Source: Hyphomicrobiales bacterium (GTDB taxonomy: Bacteria > Pseudomonadota > Alphaproteobacteria > Rhizobiales > Rhizobiaceae). From it: a stretch of DNA of 57,364 nucleotides. The stretch covers positions 1 to 57,364 of the forward strand of contig UBZP01000023.1 of assembly GCA_900469965.1 (NCBI GenBank), in the 5' to 3' direction. A program made the translations under genes and the position numbers. Every line of letters begins with the position of its first letter. Position 1 is the stretch's first letter. Positions 28,476-36,439 of this stretch are shown here, in pieces. The notes under the pieces were generated by a model. The model was not told where the DNA came from and made no database searches. It saw only the letters and a list, made by a program, of their open reading frames with translations.

Positions 28476-28777
28476 GCCTAAAGAACCCCCGGGGCGCGTC
28501 TCGCGCTCGTCTTGCGGCGCTTCGAACGCCTTCTGATTGCGGCAGTTCTCAAACAAAAAACACCGGAGGGCAAGCCCCCAGTCCCCAACTTGGCTGCGGA
28601 ATCGTCGCGGACGGTCGTGCCGAACCGCATTCCGGCGTCCACGATCGGGGGATTCCGCCCGCCGGAAAGGCCGCCGTGACGCGGTCTGCACCGGCACCTG
28701 TTGCACGACGCCTGCTCTATCGACGTCGCAAGATGCCGAGGCAAACGACTGATTTCCCGAGGCAAAGGCTTCGAGCG
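28476..28777. other. Intergenic region, LysE gene to permease genes
   Basis: 302 bp. An AT-rich patch at about 28545-28562 could hold the promoter for the two permease genes. I see no short gene, terminator or strong repeat. Confidence 0.5.
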
Positions 28778-29389
28778 CTACCGCTGGGCGAGGGCGAGTT
28801 GCGCGGCGAGTGCCGCGAAGGCGGCCGAAAAGCCGCGCCGCATCCAGGTCTGGACCGAGGCGCTGGCGATGACGTGCCGGCGGACGGCCGCGGCAAAAGC
28901 GCCATAGGCGGAGAAGACCACGAAGGTCAGCGCCATGAACACGAGACTCAGTTCGAGCATGCGACCGACGGGGGATGGCTCGTCCGGCCCGACGAATTGC
29001 GGCAGGAAGGCGAAGAAGAAGATCGAGAGCTTGGGGTTCAAGAGGTTGATCAGGATGGCCGAGACGATCACCTGCCGGTCGCTCCTGTCGCAGGATTCCG
29101 CGTCGAGGCTCAGCAGGCTGCGATCACGAATCATCGCCCAGGCCATGAAGAGCAGGTAGGCGACGCCGAGGTATTTCAGCATCTGGAAGGCGAGCGCGCT
29201 GGCGTGCAGCACGGCGGCAAGCCCGCTGACCGCCGCCAGCATGTGCGGAAGGATGCCGAGCGTGCAGCCGAAGGCGGCGACGAGACTGGCGCGCACCCCG
29301 CCCGAGAGGCCGGCTGCGACCGTGAAGATCGCGCCGGTGCCGGGCGAGGCGACGATGACCAGGGAGGTCAGCAGAAATTCCAGTGTCAT
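28778..29389 (-). CDS. LysE family amino-acid exporter
   Basis: A 203-residue translocator of the LysE/RhtB family, inner-membrane exporters of amino acids and related compounds. Six hydrophobic segments are visible. The signature SPGTGAIFTVAAGLSGGVRA near residue 15 and the central ILINLLNPKLSIFFFAFLPQF fit the family well. ATGGAG lies six bases before the start. It lies between an AraC regulator and amino-acid permeases on the same strand; AraC-LysE pairs are common, so the regulator next door probably controls it. Confidence 0.93.
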   Translation of the reverse strand: MTLEFLLTSLVIVASPGTGAIFTVAAGLSGGVRASLVAAFGCTLGILPHMLAAVSGLAAVLHASALAFQMLKYLGVAYLLFMAWAMIRDRSLLSLDAESCDRSDRQVIVSAILINLLNPKLSIFFFAFLPQFVGPDEPSPVGRMLELSLVFMALTFVVFSAYGAFAAAVRRHVIASASVQTWMRRGFSAAFAALAAQLALAQR

Positions 29390-29578
29390 GGCAACTCCAT
29401 TCGTGTCACGGCAAGGGTGGGCCGGCGCGCGGCGCCCCGGCCGGCGGGGGCGTCAGGGGCGGCATCACGCCCGCCGTCCCGGCGCCATGGCGGGGACCGG
29501 AAAGGCAGGATGACGGCCCGGTTGTTTCGGGCCTTATGCGCCACGCCGTCGCACTTCGTCTTGAAGGAAATTGCGGGG

Positions 29579-30385
29579 TCAGTTCATCGCTGCGGCATAG
29601 ACCCCGGGCGACATGCCGTAGGCGCGCACGAACAGCCGGGTCATGTGGCTCTGGTCGGAAAAACCGGATGCGATTGCGGCGTTGGCCAGCGGCACGCCAT
29701 CTTCGATCAGCCGGCGCGCCTGCTGCAGCCGTCGCTGGACGAGATAGGCATGCGGGGTCAGCCCCGTAGCCTTCGCAAAGCCTCGCAGAAGCTGGAACTG
29801 GCTGACACCGCCGATGGCCGCCAGCTCGGCGAGCGACAACGGCGCGGCCGGGTCGTCGTCGATGCGGGCGCGTGCGCGGTCGATCGCCCGCGGCACGCCG
29901 GGCCGCCTCCGGTCGCGGGGTTCGATGAAGCGCGAAAGCAGCAGGAGCAGGTTTTCCGCACCCTCGATCTCGCTGTGTCCGCCGCGCGGATCGGTCATGG
30001 CGCGAAAGAGGGTCAGGAAATGCGCGGCCGACGCCGGATCGCGCAGCACCGGGCGCGTGAGCTCGGCGTGGTCGGGGTTGCCATCGGTCAGGGCGCGGAT
30101 CGGGCTGGCGAGGGCTGCCGGGTCGAAATAGAGCATCCGCCACGCCCGGCCGCGCTCTCCGAGCGGCGCGCCGTCATGGACCTCGCCGGGATTGACGGTG
30201 ATGACGTCGCCGGCTTCCGCCTCGACGAGGCCGCGCCCGCTCAGGGATTTCTGCGCGCCGCGGACGATGACGCCGATGCCGAACTGGTCGTGCGTGTGCC
30301 GGCCGAACGCATGCGCCGTATCCGCAGAAACGGCGGTGACGCCCTTCATCCCGCAACGGCTGATCTGGAACTGCGCTTTTGTCAT
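29579..30385 (-). CDS. AraC family transcriptional regulator
   Basis: A 268-residue regulator. An N-terminal cupin-like AraC-binding domain (about residues 15-95, HAFGRHTHDQFGIGVIVRGA and VNPGEVHDGAP) is joined to a C-terminal double helix-turn-helix (about 165-265, LSLAELAAIGGVSQFQLLRG, IASGFSDQSHMTRLFVRAYG). The ligand is probably a small molecule such as an amino acid. It precedes lysE on the same strand. Four TGTCGCA-type elements lie 61-185 bp upstream of its start and are candidate sites for autoregulation. Confidence 0.93.
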   Translation of the reverse strand: MTKAQFQISRCGMKGVTAVSADTAHAFGRHTHDQFGIGVIVRGAQKSLSGRGLVEAEAGDVITVNPGEVHDGAPLGERGRAWRMLYFDPAALASPIRALTDGNPDHAELTRPVLRDPASAAHFLTLFRAMTDPRGGHSEIEGAENLLLLLSRFIEPRDRRRPGVPRAIDRARARIDDDPAAPLSLAELAAIGGVSQFQLLRGFAKATGLTPHAYLVQRRLQQARRLIEDGVPLANAAIASGFSDQSHMTRLFVRAYGMSPGVYAAAMN

Positions 30386-30445
30386 GGTGCCGACACCCTG
30401 TCGAACCGGCAACGGGCCATGGGAACGCGGCGCCGCCTGTGTGCA

Positions 30446-30570
30446 TGTCGCAGTGCGGCGTCGGGCAGCAAAAATGGGTCGCGAGATTGCGGCATCTGCG
30501 ACAGACCGCCGGCCCGCATGTCGCAGGTCCCTGCCGCAAGGCCCGCCGATAGCGGTGGCGTCTTGCGACA
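30446..30570. promoter_or_regulatory. Four TGTCGCA elements upstream of the araC-lysE pair
   Basis: TGTCGCA occurs at 30446-30452 and 30519-30525, and its complement TGCGACA at 30497-30503 and 30564-30570. The two forward copies share the longer 11-mer GCATGTCGCAG. Copies 2 and 3 form an 8-bp inverted repeat (CTGCGACA, TGTCGCAG). Same-orientation copies are 73 and 67 bp apart. The cluster lies in the 270-bp space before the AraC gene. Confidence 0.6.
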
Positions 30571-30620
30571 GGGAGGATTTCGGTCAGGGGGCTGGCAAGC
30601 CCGCCCGACGAAGCATCGCG

Positions 30621-30646
30621 CGATCGGCCGGGAATGCGGCCGATCG
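30621..30646. repeat. Hairpin just after the binding-protein gene
   Basis: CGATCGGCC at 30621-30629 and GGCCGATCG at 30638-30646 pair perfectly. It lies 10 bp past the minus-strand stop of the binding-protein gene. No T run follows on the minus strand. Such structures often protect the 3' end of a highly expressed binding-protein message. Confidence 0.5.
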
Positions 30647-30655
30647 GCCTTGGCC

Positions 30656-31438
30656 TTATTCGCCGTAGACGTCGAAGGGGAAGTACTTGGCGTTGATTTC
30701 CTGGTACTTGCCGTTTTCGCGGATGTCGGCGATCGCCTTGGTGAACTTGTCGGCCAGTGCCGTCTCGCCCTTGCGGACGGCGATGCCGGCGCCTTCGCCG
30801 TTGATGACCGGATCGATCGGCAGGGTGCCGAGCAGCTTGCAGCAGGCGCCGTCTGCCGTCTTCAGCCACTCCGAAAGCACCACGACGTCGTCGATCACGC
30901 CGTCGATGCGGCCGTTGGCGATGTCGAGCTTGTACTCGTCGGCGGTCGGGTAGAGCTTCAGCTCCGCATCCTTCATATGCGCTTCGGCATAGTTGGAATG
31001 GGTCGTGGACGACTGTGCGCCGAGCGTCTTGCCGGCGAGCGCCTCGGGCGTGGCGGCGGTGATGTCGGAATCCTTCGGCACGACGATGGCCGGCGGGGTG
31101 TTGTAGTACTTGGCCGAGAAGTCGACCTTCTGCTTGCGCTCCTCGGTGATCGACATCGACGCGATGATCGCGTCGAACTTCTTGGCCTCGAGCGCGGGGA
31201 TGATGCCGTCCCAGTCCTGCGTGACGAAGGTGCATTCGGCCTTCATCTGCTCGCAGAGCGCCTTGGCGATGTCGATGTCGAAGCCGGTGAGCGTGCCGTC
31301 GGCCTCGAGATTGTTGAAGGGCGGGTAGGCGCCTTCGGTGCCGATGACGATCTTTTCACCATCGGCCATCGCCGCGCCGGCCATCAGCGTGAAGACGGCA
31401 GCGGATGCGGCCATGGTGAGACGTTTGGAAATGCGCAT
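30656..31438 (-). CDS. Polar amino-acid ABC transporter substrate-binding protein
   Basis: A 260-residue periplasmic binding protein of family SBP_bac_3. It has a Sec signal peptide cut after about residue 25 (LMAGAAMADG). The domain shows GTEGAYPPFNNLEADGTLTG followed by FDIDIAKAL, and TQDWDGIIPALEAKKFDAII followed by MSITEERKQKVDFS, a pattern near the lysine/arginine/ornithine and histidine binding proteins (ArgT, HisJ, ArtJ). The substrate is probably a basic amino acid, by similarity only. GAGAGGA lies six bases before the ATG. An AraC and a LysE gene separate it from the two permeases, an unusual order. Confidence 0.93.
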   Translation of the reverse strand: MRISKRLTMAASAAVFTLMAGAAMADGEKIVIGTEGAYPPFNNLEADGTLTGFDIDIAKALCEQMKAECTFVTQDWDGIIPALEAKKFDAIIASMSITEERKQKVDFSAKYYNTPPAIVVPKDSDITAATPEALAGKTLGAQSSTTHSNYAEAHMKDAELKLYPTADEYKLDIANGRIDGVIDDVVVLSEWLKTADGACCKLLGTLPIDPVINGEGAGIAVRKGETALADKFTKAIADIRENGKYQEINAKYFPFDVYGE

Positions 31439-31799
31439 TGAGATCCTCTCTGTTTGTTTATGCCGGCCGGGTTTCTTGTGATTCTGCCGGCGCTCGGCGG
31501 ACACGGTGTTCCGCTTGCCGCGATAATCGCCAGCTTTTTGGGCAAAAATCAACGGGCAATCCGCCGCGGCGCGCGGGCAGCGGGAGCGGCGGCTGTGGAT
31601 TGCGGAACTATCGGCCTGGACAGGCGTTGACGTGTCCCGGAGGTGAACGCGGGTTCAACGGGGCGTTCACGGGGAGTTCAGGCGAAGGCCGATATCGTTG
31701 AATATCAAGACGCTAACCGTTGCGGTTGAAACACAAAATCGCCCCGAATGGTTGGTTGACCCCTCGCCAATGAGGAAACGCGACAACAAGGAATAGATC
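31439..31799. other. Divergent intergenic region, binding protein to OmpA-family gene
   Basis: 361 bp holding two promoters. It contains the GTTCA array at 31644-31680 and, nearer the OmpA start, a GATAT...ATATC inverted repeat (about 31692-31707). No gene is apparent. Confidence 0.5.
31644..31680. promoter_or_regulatory. TGAAC/GTTCA half-site array
   Basis: TGAAC at 31644-31648 faces GTTCA at 31653-31657, and two further GTTCA copies follow at 31665-31669 and 31676-31680. Successive copies are 9, 12 and 11 bp apart, so all but the first step approximate one helical turn. This looks like a multimeric regulator site about 120-155 bp before the OmpA-family start. Confidence 0.45.
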
Positions 31800-33809
31800 A
31801 TGGGTAATCGAGCCAAACTGCTTGCCACGGTGGCACTGCCGATCGTTTCGATCATCTGGCAGCCTGCCGACGCAGCCGCCTTCCGCGCGACGCTGCAGCC
31901 CGTCGATGCCGCAGGCGGCGTGATCCTCGCCCAGTCGAACGACAACGGCGACAGCGAAGAGGAACTGCGCCGCAAGCGCCGCGAGCAGCGCGAGCAGGAG
32001 CGCCAGGAGGGCGGGTCCGACCGCAACAAGGAACGTCAGGAGCGCCAGTCCGATCGGAACAAGGAGCGCCAGGAACGGCAGTCCGACCGCAATCAGGAAC
32101 AGCAGGAGCGCCAGTCCGACCGCAACAAGGAGCGTCAGGAGCGCCAGTCCGACCGCAATCGCGAGCAGCAGGAGCGCCAGTCGGACCGCAACCGCGAACA
32201 GCAGGAACGCCAGTCCGATCGCAACAAGGAACGCCAGGAGCGGCAGTCGGAAGGCAATCAGAAACAGCAGCAGGAGCAGAAGTCCGACCGCCAGCGCGAG
32301 CAGCAGGAGCGCCAGTCCGACCGCAACAAGGAGCGCCAGGAACGGCAGTCCGACCGCAATCGCGAGCAACAGGAGCGTCAGTCCGATCGCAATCAGGAGC
32401 AGCAGGAGCGGCAATCCGACCGGAACAAGGAGCGTCAGGAACGGCAGTCTGACCGCAACCAGGAACAGCAGGAACGCCAGTCCGACCGCGCGAAGGAACA
32501 GCAGGAGCGCAAGTCCGAGCAGGCGAAGGAGCGGCAGGACGGGCAGACCGACCGTGAGCGCGCCCGCGAGGAGCGTCGCAAGAAGGCCGAATCCGACCGC
32601 GAACGGCGTGCGGACGAGGAGAACCGCCAGCGTCCCCGCCGCGAGCGCGATGCCGAGCGCGAGCGGATCGCCCGCGATCCTTCCAAGACGACCGAGACGA
32701 TCGACCTTCCGGTGGTCGGCGGCGCGGCCGTGCTCGACAGCGACAAGGACGCCGATCGCCGCGGCGGATCGCGCGAGGAGAGCCGCAGGAAGCGCGAGGA
32801 GGAGCGTCGCAAGGCCAGCGTGCGCGTGCCGCGGTCGGATGCCGACGCCCAGGTCGACCGCGACGGCAACCGCCGCCGCTACGACCGCCACGAATCGATC
32901 GACCGCGAGCGCGGCGAGCGGCGCGACCGGCGGCCGGACTACCGCGACCCCGACAATGTCCGGATCGGCCGGCGCGAGGACAACCGCGTGATCTACAACA
33001 TCGACAACCGCACCTTCGTGCGCCACTACGACAGCGACCGCCTGTCGCGCCGCGGCGGCAACACCTACTACGAGACGCTGCGCGACGGACGGATCCGCGA
33101 GACGATCGAGCGCCCCGGCGGCGTCCGCGTCGTGACGATCCGCAACGACTACGGCGAGGTCATCCAGCGCTCGCGCTTCGTCGGCGACCGGGAATACGTG
33201 CTCTACTACGTGCCGGAGGTCGACTACGTCTACGACCGGCCGTTCTACGATCCCGGCCTGGACCTGCCGCCGATGCGCCTGAGCGTGCCCGTCGACGAGT
33301 ACATCATCGACACCTCCTCCGGCTATGACCGCGACTATCGCGAGTTCCTCGATCTGCCGCCGGTGGAGCCGGTCGAACGGGTCTACACGCTCGACGAGGT
33401 GAAGTATTCGGCCCGCATCCGCGACAAGGTGCGCCGTATCGACCTCGATACGATCACCTTCGCCACCGGCAGCGCCGAGATCTCGATGGAGCAGGCCTCG
33501 ACGCTGCGCCAGGTCGCCGACGCGATCAACGAGCTTCTGGACGAGGATCCGAGCGAGACCTTCCTGATCGAGGGTCACACCGATGCGGTGGGCTCCGACG
33601 ATTCGAACCTGATCCTCTCCGACGAGCGGGCCGAATCGGTCGCCAACGTCCTGACGGACGTCTACGACATCCCGCCGGAGAACCTGTCGACCCAGGGCTA
33701 TGGCGAGCGCTACCTCAAGGTTGCCACCGACGGCCCCGAGCAGCTCAACCGCCGCGTCACCATCCGCCGCGTCACCCCGCTGGTGAAGCCGGTCGCCTCC
33801 GCCGAGTGA
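31800..33809 (+). CDS. OmpA-family peptidoglycan-binding protein with 11-residue tandem repeats
   Basis: A 669-residue exported protein. A signal peptide (about residues 1-26) is followed by a highly charged region. Residues 73-249 are about sixteen copies of an 11-residue unit, consensus SDRNKERQERQ, with one 12-residue variant. More Arg/Glu-rich sequence reaches about 330. A middle domain with IYNIDNRTFVRHYDSDRLSR and repeated Tyr-rich strands follows. The C-terminal OmpA domain (about 550-660) has GHTDAVGSDDSNLILSDERA and NRRVTIRR, the residues that hold diaminopimelate in the cell wall. The repeat should form a long charged helix, perhaps spanning the periplasm. It ends at a strong terminator. 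Confidence 0.9.
   Translation: MGNRAKLLATVALPIVSIIWQPADAAAFRATLQPVDAAGGVILAQSNDNGDSEEELRRKRREQREQERQEGGSDRNKERQERQSDRNKERQERQSDRNQEQQERQSDRNKERQERQSDRNREQQERQSDRNREQQERQSDRNKERQERQSEGNQKQQQEQKSDRQREQQERQSDRNKERQERQSDRNREQQERQSDRNQEQQERQSDRNKERQERQSDRNQEQQERQSDRAKEQQERKSEQAKERQDGQTDRERAREERRKKAESDRERRADEENRQRPRRERDAERERIARDPSKTTETIDLPVVGGAAVLDSDKDADRRGGSREESRRKREEERRKASVRVPRSDADAQVDRDGNRRRYDRHESIDRERGERRDRRPDYRDPDNVRIGRREDNRVIYNIDNRTFVRHYDSDRLSRRGGNTYYETLRDGRIRETIERPGGVRVVTIRNDYGEVIQRSRFVGDREYVLYYVPEVDYVYDRPFYDPGLDLPPMRLSVPVDEYIIDTSSGYDRDYREFLDLPPVEPVERVYTLDEVKYSARIRDKVRRIDLDTITFATGSAEISMEQASTLRQVADAINELLDEDPSETFLIEGHTDAVGSDDSNLILSDERAESVANVLTDVYDIPPENLSTQGYGERYLKVATDGPEQLNRRVTIRRVTPLVKPVASAE
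32016..32546 (+). repeat. 33-bp tandem repeat array inside the OmpA-family gene
   Basis: About sixteen in-frame 33-bp units encode SDRN(K/R/Q)E(R/Q)QERQ. Units differ mainly at synonymous third positions and at the K/R/Q choices, so the array is old enough to have diverged but stays in frame. One unit is 36 bp. Copy number could vary between strains through slippage or recombination. Confidence 0.9.
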
Positions 33810-33834
33810 GGCAGCGGACGCAGGGAACTTGGAG

Positions 33835-33861
33835 GCCGCCGGAGCGATCCGGCGGCTTTTT
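33835..33861 (+). terminator. Terminator after the OmpA-family gene
   Basis: GCCGCCGGA, loop GCGA, TCCGGCGGC, then TTTTT. A perfect 9-bp stem 25 bp after the stop, facing the convergent mobB gene. Confidence 0.93.
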
Positions 33862-33886
33862 CGATTTCAGGTGCACGCTGCTGCGG

Positions 33887-34414
33887 TTACGCTCGCTTCG
33901 GCGGCAACCCCACCGTAACCAGTACGAAGTCGGCGATCGCATCCGTGTCGTCGAGATCGAAGACCGGCAGTGCGGTGTCCGTGACGGGGTGATCGGCGGC
34001 GATCGCGACGATGTGGGGGTCCTCCGGCGAGAGCGGCGTGCGGTTGACCGATTCCAGCCGCCGCGCCTCGATCTTGGGGATCGGCTCGCGCTTGTAGCCT
34101 TCGATCAGCACCAGGTCGCAGGGCGCGATCCGCGCCAGGATCTCCTCGAAGCTCGGCTCGGGGGCACCGCGCAGCTCGTGCATGATGGCAAAGCGCGTTC
34201 CCGAGACGATCGTCACCTCGTGCGCGCCCGCCTGGCGGTGGCGGTAGCTGTCGGCGCCGACCTTGTCGATGTCGAAATCGTGGTGGGCGTGCTTGATCGT
34301 CGAGACGACGAAGCCGCGCGACACCAGCGTCTCGACGAGGCGCACGGCGAGACCCGTCTTGCCGGAGTTCTTCCAGCCGGCGATGCCGAAGATGCGGGGC
34401 GGCGATGTCGTCAT
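33887..34414 (-). CDS. mobB: MobB, molybdopterin-guanine dinucleotide biosynthesis adaptor
   Basis: A 175-residue P-loop GTP-binding protein that assists MobA in making the guanine dinucleotide form of molybdenum cofactor. Walker A GWKNSGKTGLAVRLVE is near residue 13, followed by STIKHAHHDFDIDKVGADSY and CDLVLIEGYKREPIPKIE, all typical. Its start overlaps the stop of mobA (ATGA). moaA lies about 5 kb away in the window on the same strand. Confidence 0.95.
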   Translation of the reverse strand: MTTSPPRIFGIAGWKNSGKTGLAVRLVETLVSRGFVVSTIKHAHHDFDIDKVGADSYRHRQAGAHEVTIVSGTRFAIMHELRGAPEPSFEEILARIAPCDLVLIEGYKREPIPKIEARRLESVNRTPLSPEDPHIVAIAADHPVTDTALPVFDLDDTDAIADFVLVTVGLPPKRA

Positions 34415-35097
34415 CGGGAAAGTGTCCTGAGCCAGAATTCCGCCCGTTCGAGATCGGCGGGGGTGTTGACGTTGAAGAACGGATCGAGTGGCCCCTCGGC
34501 CGTCTTGCAGTCGGCAAAGGCGACGGCCCGGGCGTCGTGCCGCGCGAGCCAGTTGCGCAGGCGGAGCGTGTCCGCGCTCCGCATCCAGTGGGCGAGATCG
34601 TCGGCGAGGGCGACCGGCCAGAGCGCGAAGACGGGGTGGGCGCCGCCCGAAGAGGTGGCGAAGGCGATGTCCTCCGGCCCGTCCGCCGCCTCGCTCAGCC
34701 GGGCGACGAGGGATGCCGGGAAGAACGGGCTGTCGGTCGGCACTGTCGCGACATGGGAGGCGGCCGGATGGGCGCGACCGGCATGCCGCAGCGCTGCGAG
34801 CACGCCGCCGATCGGCCCGGCCCGGACGCCGTCCGGGTCGCCGAGGAGCGGCAGGCCCAGCGCCCGGAGCTCCGGAGCGGCGGTGTCGTTCGTGCTGATC
34901 GCAAGCGCGCACACCTGCGGTTCCAGGCGGCGCAGCGCGCGCTCGACGAGCGGCACGCCGCCGAGCGGGACACGGGCCTTGTCGGCGCCCATGCGGCTGG
35001 ACAGGCCGCCCGCGAGCACGACGCCGGGAATGGCGAGGCCGGGGGTGGCGGACGTGGCGATGGCGGCAGTGGCGTTGGCGTTCGGCTTCTCTGTCAC
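34411..35097 (-). CDS. mobA: MobA, molybdenum cofactor guanylyltransferase
   Basis: MobA transfers GMP from GTP to Mo-molybdopterin. The 228-residue protein has the nucleotidyltransferase signature VVLAGGLSSRMGADKARVPL near residue 26, VPTDSPFFPASLV with the metal-binding Asp, and the C-terminal FFNVNTPADLERAE, all diagnostic. The Ala/Thr-rich N-terminus suggests that the true start may be a little downstream of 35097. It forms a two-gene operon with mobB through an ATGA overlap. Confidence 0.95.
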   Translation of the reverse strand: MTEKPNANATAAIATSATPGLAIPGVVLAGGLSSRMGADKARVPLGGVPLVERALRRLEPQVCALAISTNDTAAPELRALGLPLLGDPDGVRAGPIGGVLAALRHAGRAHPAASHVATVPTDSPFFPASLVARLSEAADGPEDIAFATSSGGAHPVFALWPVALADDLAHWMRSADTLRLRNWLARHDARAVAFADCKTAEGPLDPFFNVNTPADLERAEFWLRTLSR

Positions 35098-35200
35098 GGC
35101 GGCGCGGACCCGGCTAACTGTTTGATCTTTCCGATCTTAGACCCGATTTCCACCGTTTCAACGCCCGTCCGCGGTCCTCCGCCCGGCAACATTGCCGCAG

Positions 35201-36106
35201 TCAGGGTCCCTTGATCGCCGACGTCTGGGCGAACTGTTCGGCGCGCTTGCGGTTTTCCCGGTTGAAGGCATAGAGCCCCGAGCCGACGATCACCGCCACG
35301 CCGACGCACATCCAGAAATCCGGGATGTCGCCGAAGAAGACGATGCCGATGCCGATGGCCCAGATCAGGCTCGTGTAGCGCAGCGGCGCGACGAAGGAAA
35401 TCTCGCCGGCCCGCATCGCAAAGACGATGCACTGGTAGCCGATCAGCAGCGCGACGCTGGAAAAGCAGAGCCGCACGAACACGTCCGCATCCATCGGCCG
35501 CCAGCCGCCCAGGGGGACGATCATCAGCGCGCCGAACAGGGTGATGGCGAGTGCCGTGACCACGGTGATCAGCGTCGCCGGGATCTCCGGATCGATACGG
35601 CGCGTCAGGAGATCGCGGGTGGCGGCGCAGATGACGGCGCCGATCACGAAGACGGCGCCGATCGAAAACCCCTCCGGGCCGGGCCGGATCACGATCAGCA
35701 CGCCGGCGAACCCGCAGATGATCGCCAGCCACCGCCGCCAGCCGACGGTCTCGCCGAGGAACAGCACGGCCCCGAGCGTCACCGCCAGCGGCAGCGACAG
35801 CAGGATGGCGGCGGTGTTGGCGAGCGGCAGCAGGCCGAGCGCCATGATGTAGGTGAGGGCGGCGCCCACCTCGGCCATCGCCCGCACCAGCACCTTGCGG
35901 TCCGGCAGCACCCGTCGCCAGAATTGCGCCCGCGCCGGCCAGGCGAGCGCGATGATCATGCAGGACGTGAGCAGCCCGCGGACGAACATGATCTGTCCCG
36001 GGTTCATCGCGCCGGTGACTGACTTCACCAGCGCGTCGTTGACGTTGAAGCTGGCCATGGCCAGCGCCATGAACAGCGCGCCCTTGTGGTTTGCGGAGAG
36101 TTTCAT
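35201..36106 (-). CDS. DMT family (EamA) transporter
   Basis: A 301-residue inner-membrane protein with ten hydrophobic segments arranged as two EamA repeats, typical of drug/metabolite exporters. The opening GALFMALAMASFNVNDALVK and the mid segment ANTAAILLSLPLAVTLGAVL fit the group. The substrate is unknown. I chose ATG 36106 because GCAGGAA lies about seven bases upstream; a further in-frame ATG at 36130 lacks this. It is about 100 bp upstream of mobA on the same strand, without evidence of a shared role. Confidence 0.9.
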   Translation of the reverse strand: MKLSANHKGALFMALAMASFNVNDALVKSVTGAMNPGQIMFVRGLLTSCMIIALAWPARAQFWRRVLPDRKVLVRAMAEVGAALTYIMALGLLPLANTAAILLSLPLAVTLGAVLFLGETVGWRRWLAIICGFAGVLIVIRPGPEGFSIGAVFVIGAVICAATRDLLTRRIDPEIPATLITVVTALAITLFGALMIVPLGGWRPMDADVFVRLCFSSVALLIGYQCIVFAMRAGEISFVAPLRYTSLIWAIGIGIVFFGDIPDFWMCVGVAVIVGSGLYAFNRENRKRAEQFAQTSAIKGP

Positions 36107-36439
36107 GCTGCGATTCCTGCGAGGTCCCACCGTGATAGCCGTGATGGCGGGCGGAAGCCAGTGCGGGTGTCGTGCGCGCTGCCGGCCGGATCGGGCGCTT
36201 TGGCGTTCATGAAAAACGATAGTGCAGGATTGGCAATTCTTTAATCCTCCGCTCCTATCGTAACGTCACCCACAGGACCCATCGCATGATGCGACGGGTG
36301 GCGGGCGCGCGAGGGAAAATTGCCGCGCCCTGCTGGTCCTGCCCCCGGTCCCGGCTGCGCCCGGACCCGGAGAGGCGGACGCAGGCAGTCGGCCACCGGT
36401 CGGGTATGAGACGGACAAGAACAATACCCTGGGGAATCC
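36107..36439. other. Intergenic region before the third chemoreceptor
   Basis: 333 bp between divergent genes. AT-rich DNA at about 36210-36245 may be promoter. A 23-bp palindrome with one mismatch lies at 36277-36299. No gene is apparent. Confidence 0.5.
36277..36299. promoter_or_regulatory. 23-bp near-perfect palindrome upstream of a chemoreceptor gene
   Basis: Centred on G36288, TCGCAT (36282-36287) mirrors ATGCGA (36289-36294), and ACCC (36277-36280) mirrors GGGT (36296-36299), with one mismatched pair between them. It lies 140 bp before the receptor start. Confidence 0.45.

Noticed and set aside
28433-31441. A 1000-codon plus-strand open frame opposite lysE, araC and the binding-protein gene
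   Set aside because: The minus strand holds clear families across the whole stretch; the plus-strand product has no motif.
31653-31669. GTTCA sequences as a tRNA T-arm
   Set aside because: No acceptor, D or anticodon stems surround them; they form a spaced array instead.
32016-32546. Regular 33-bp repeats as a CRISPR array
   Set aside because: There are no unique spacers; the units are contiguous, in frame and encode hendecads inside an OmpA-family protein.
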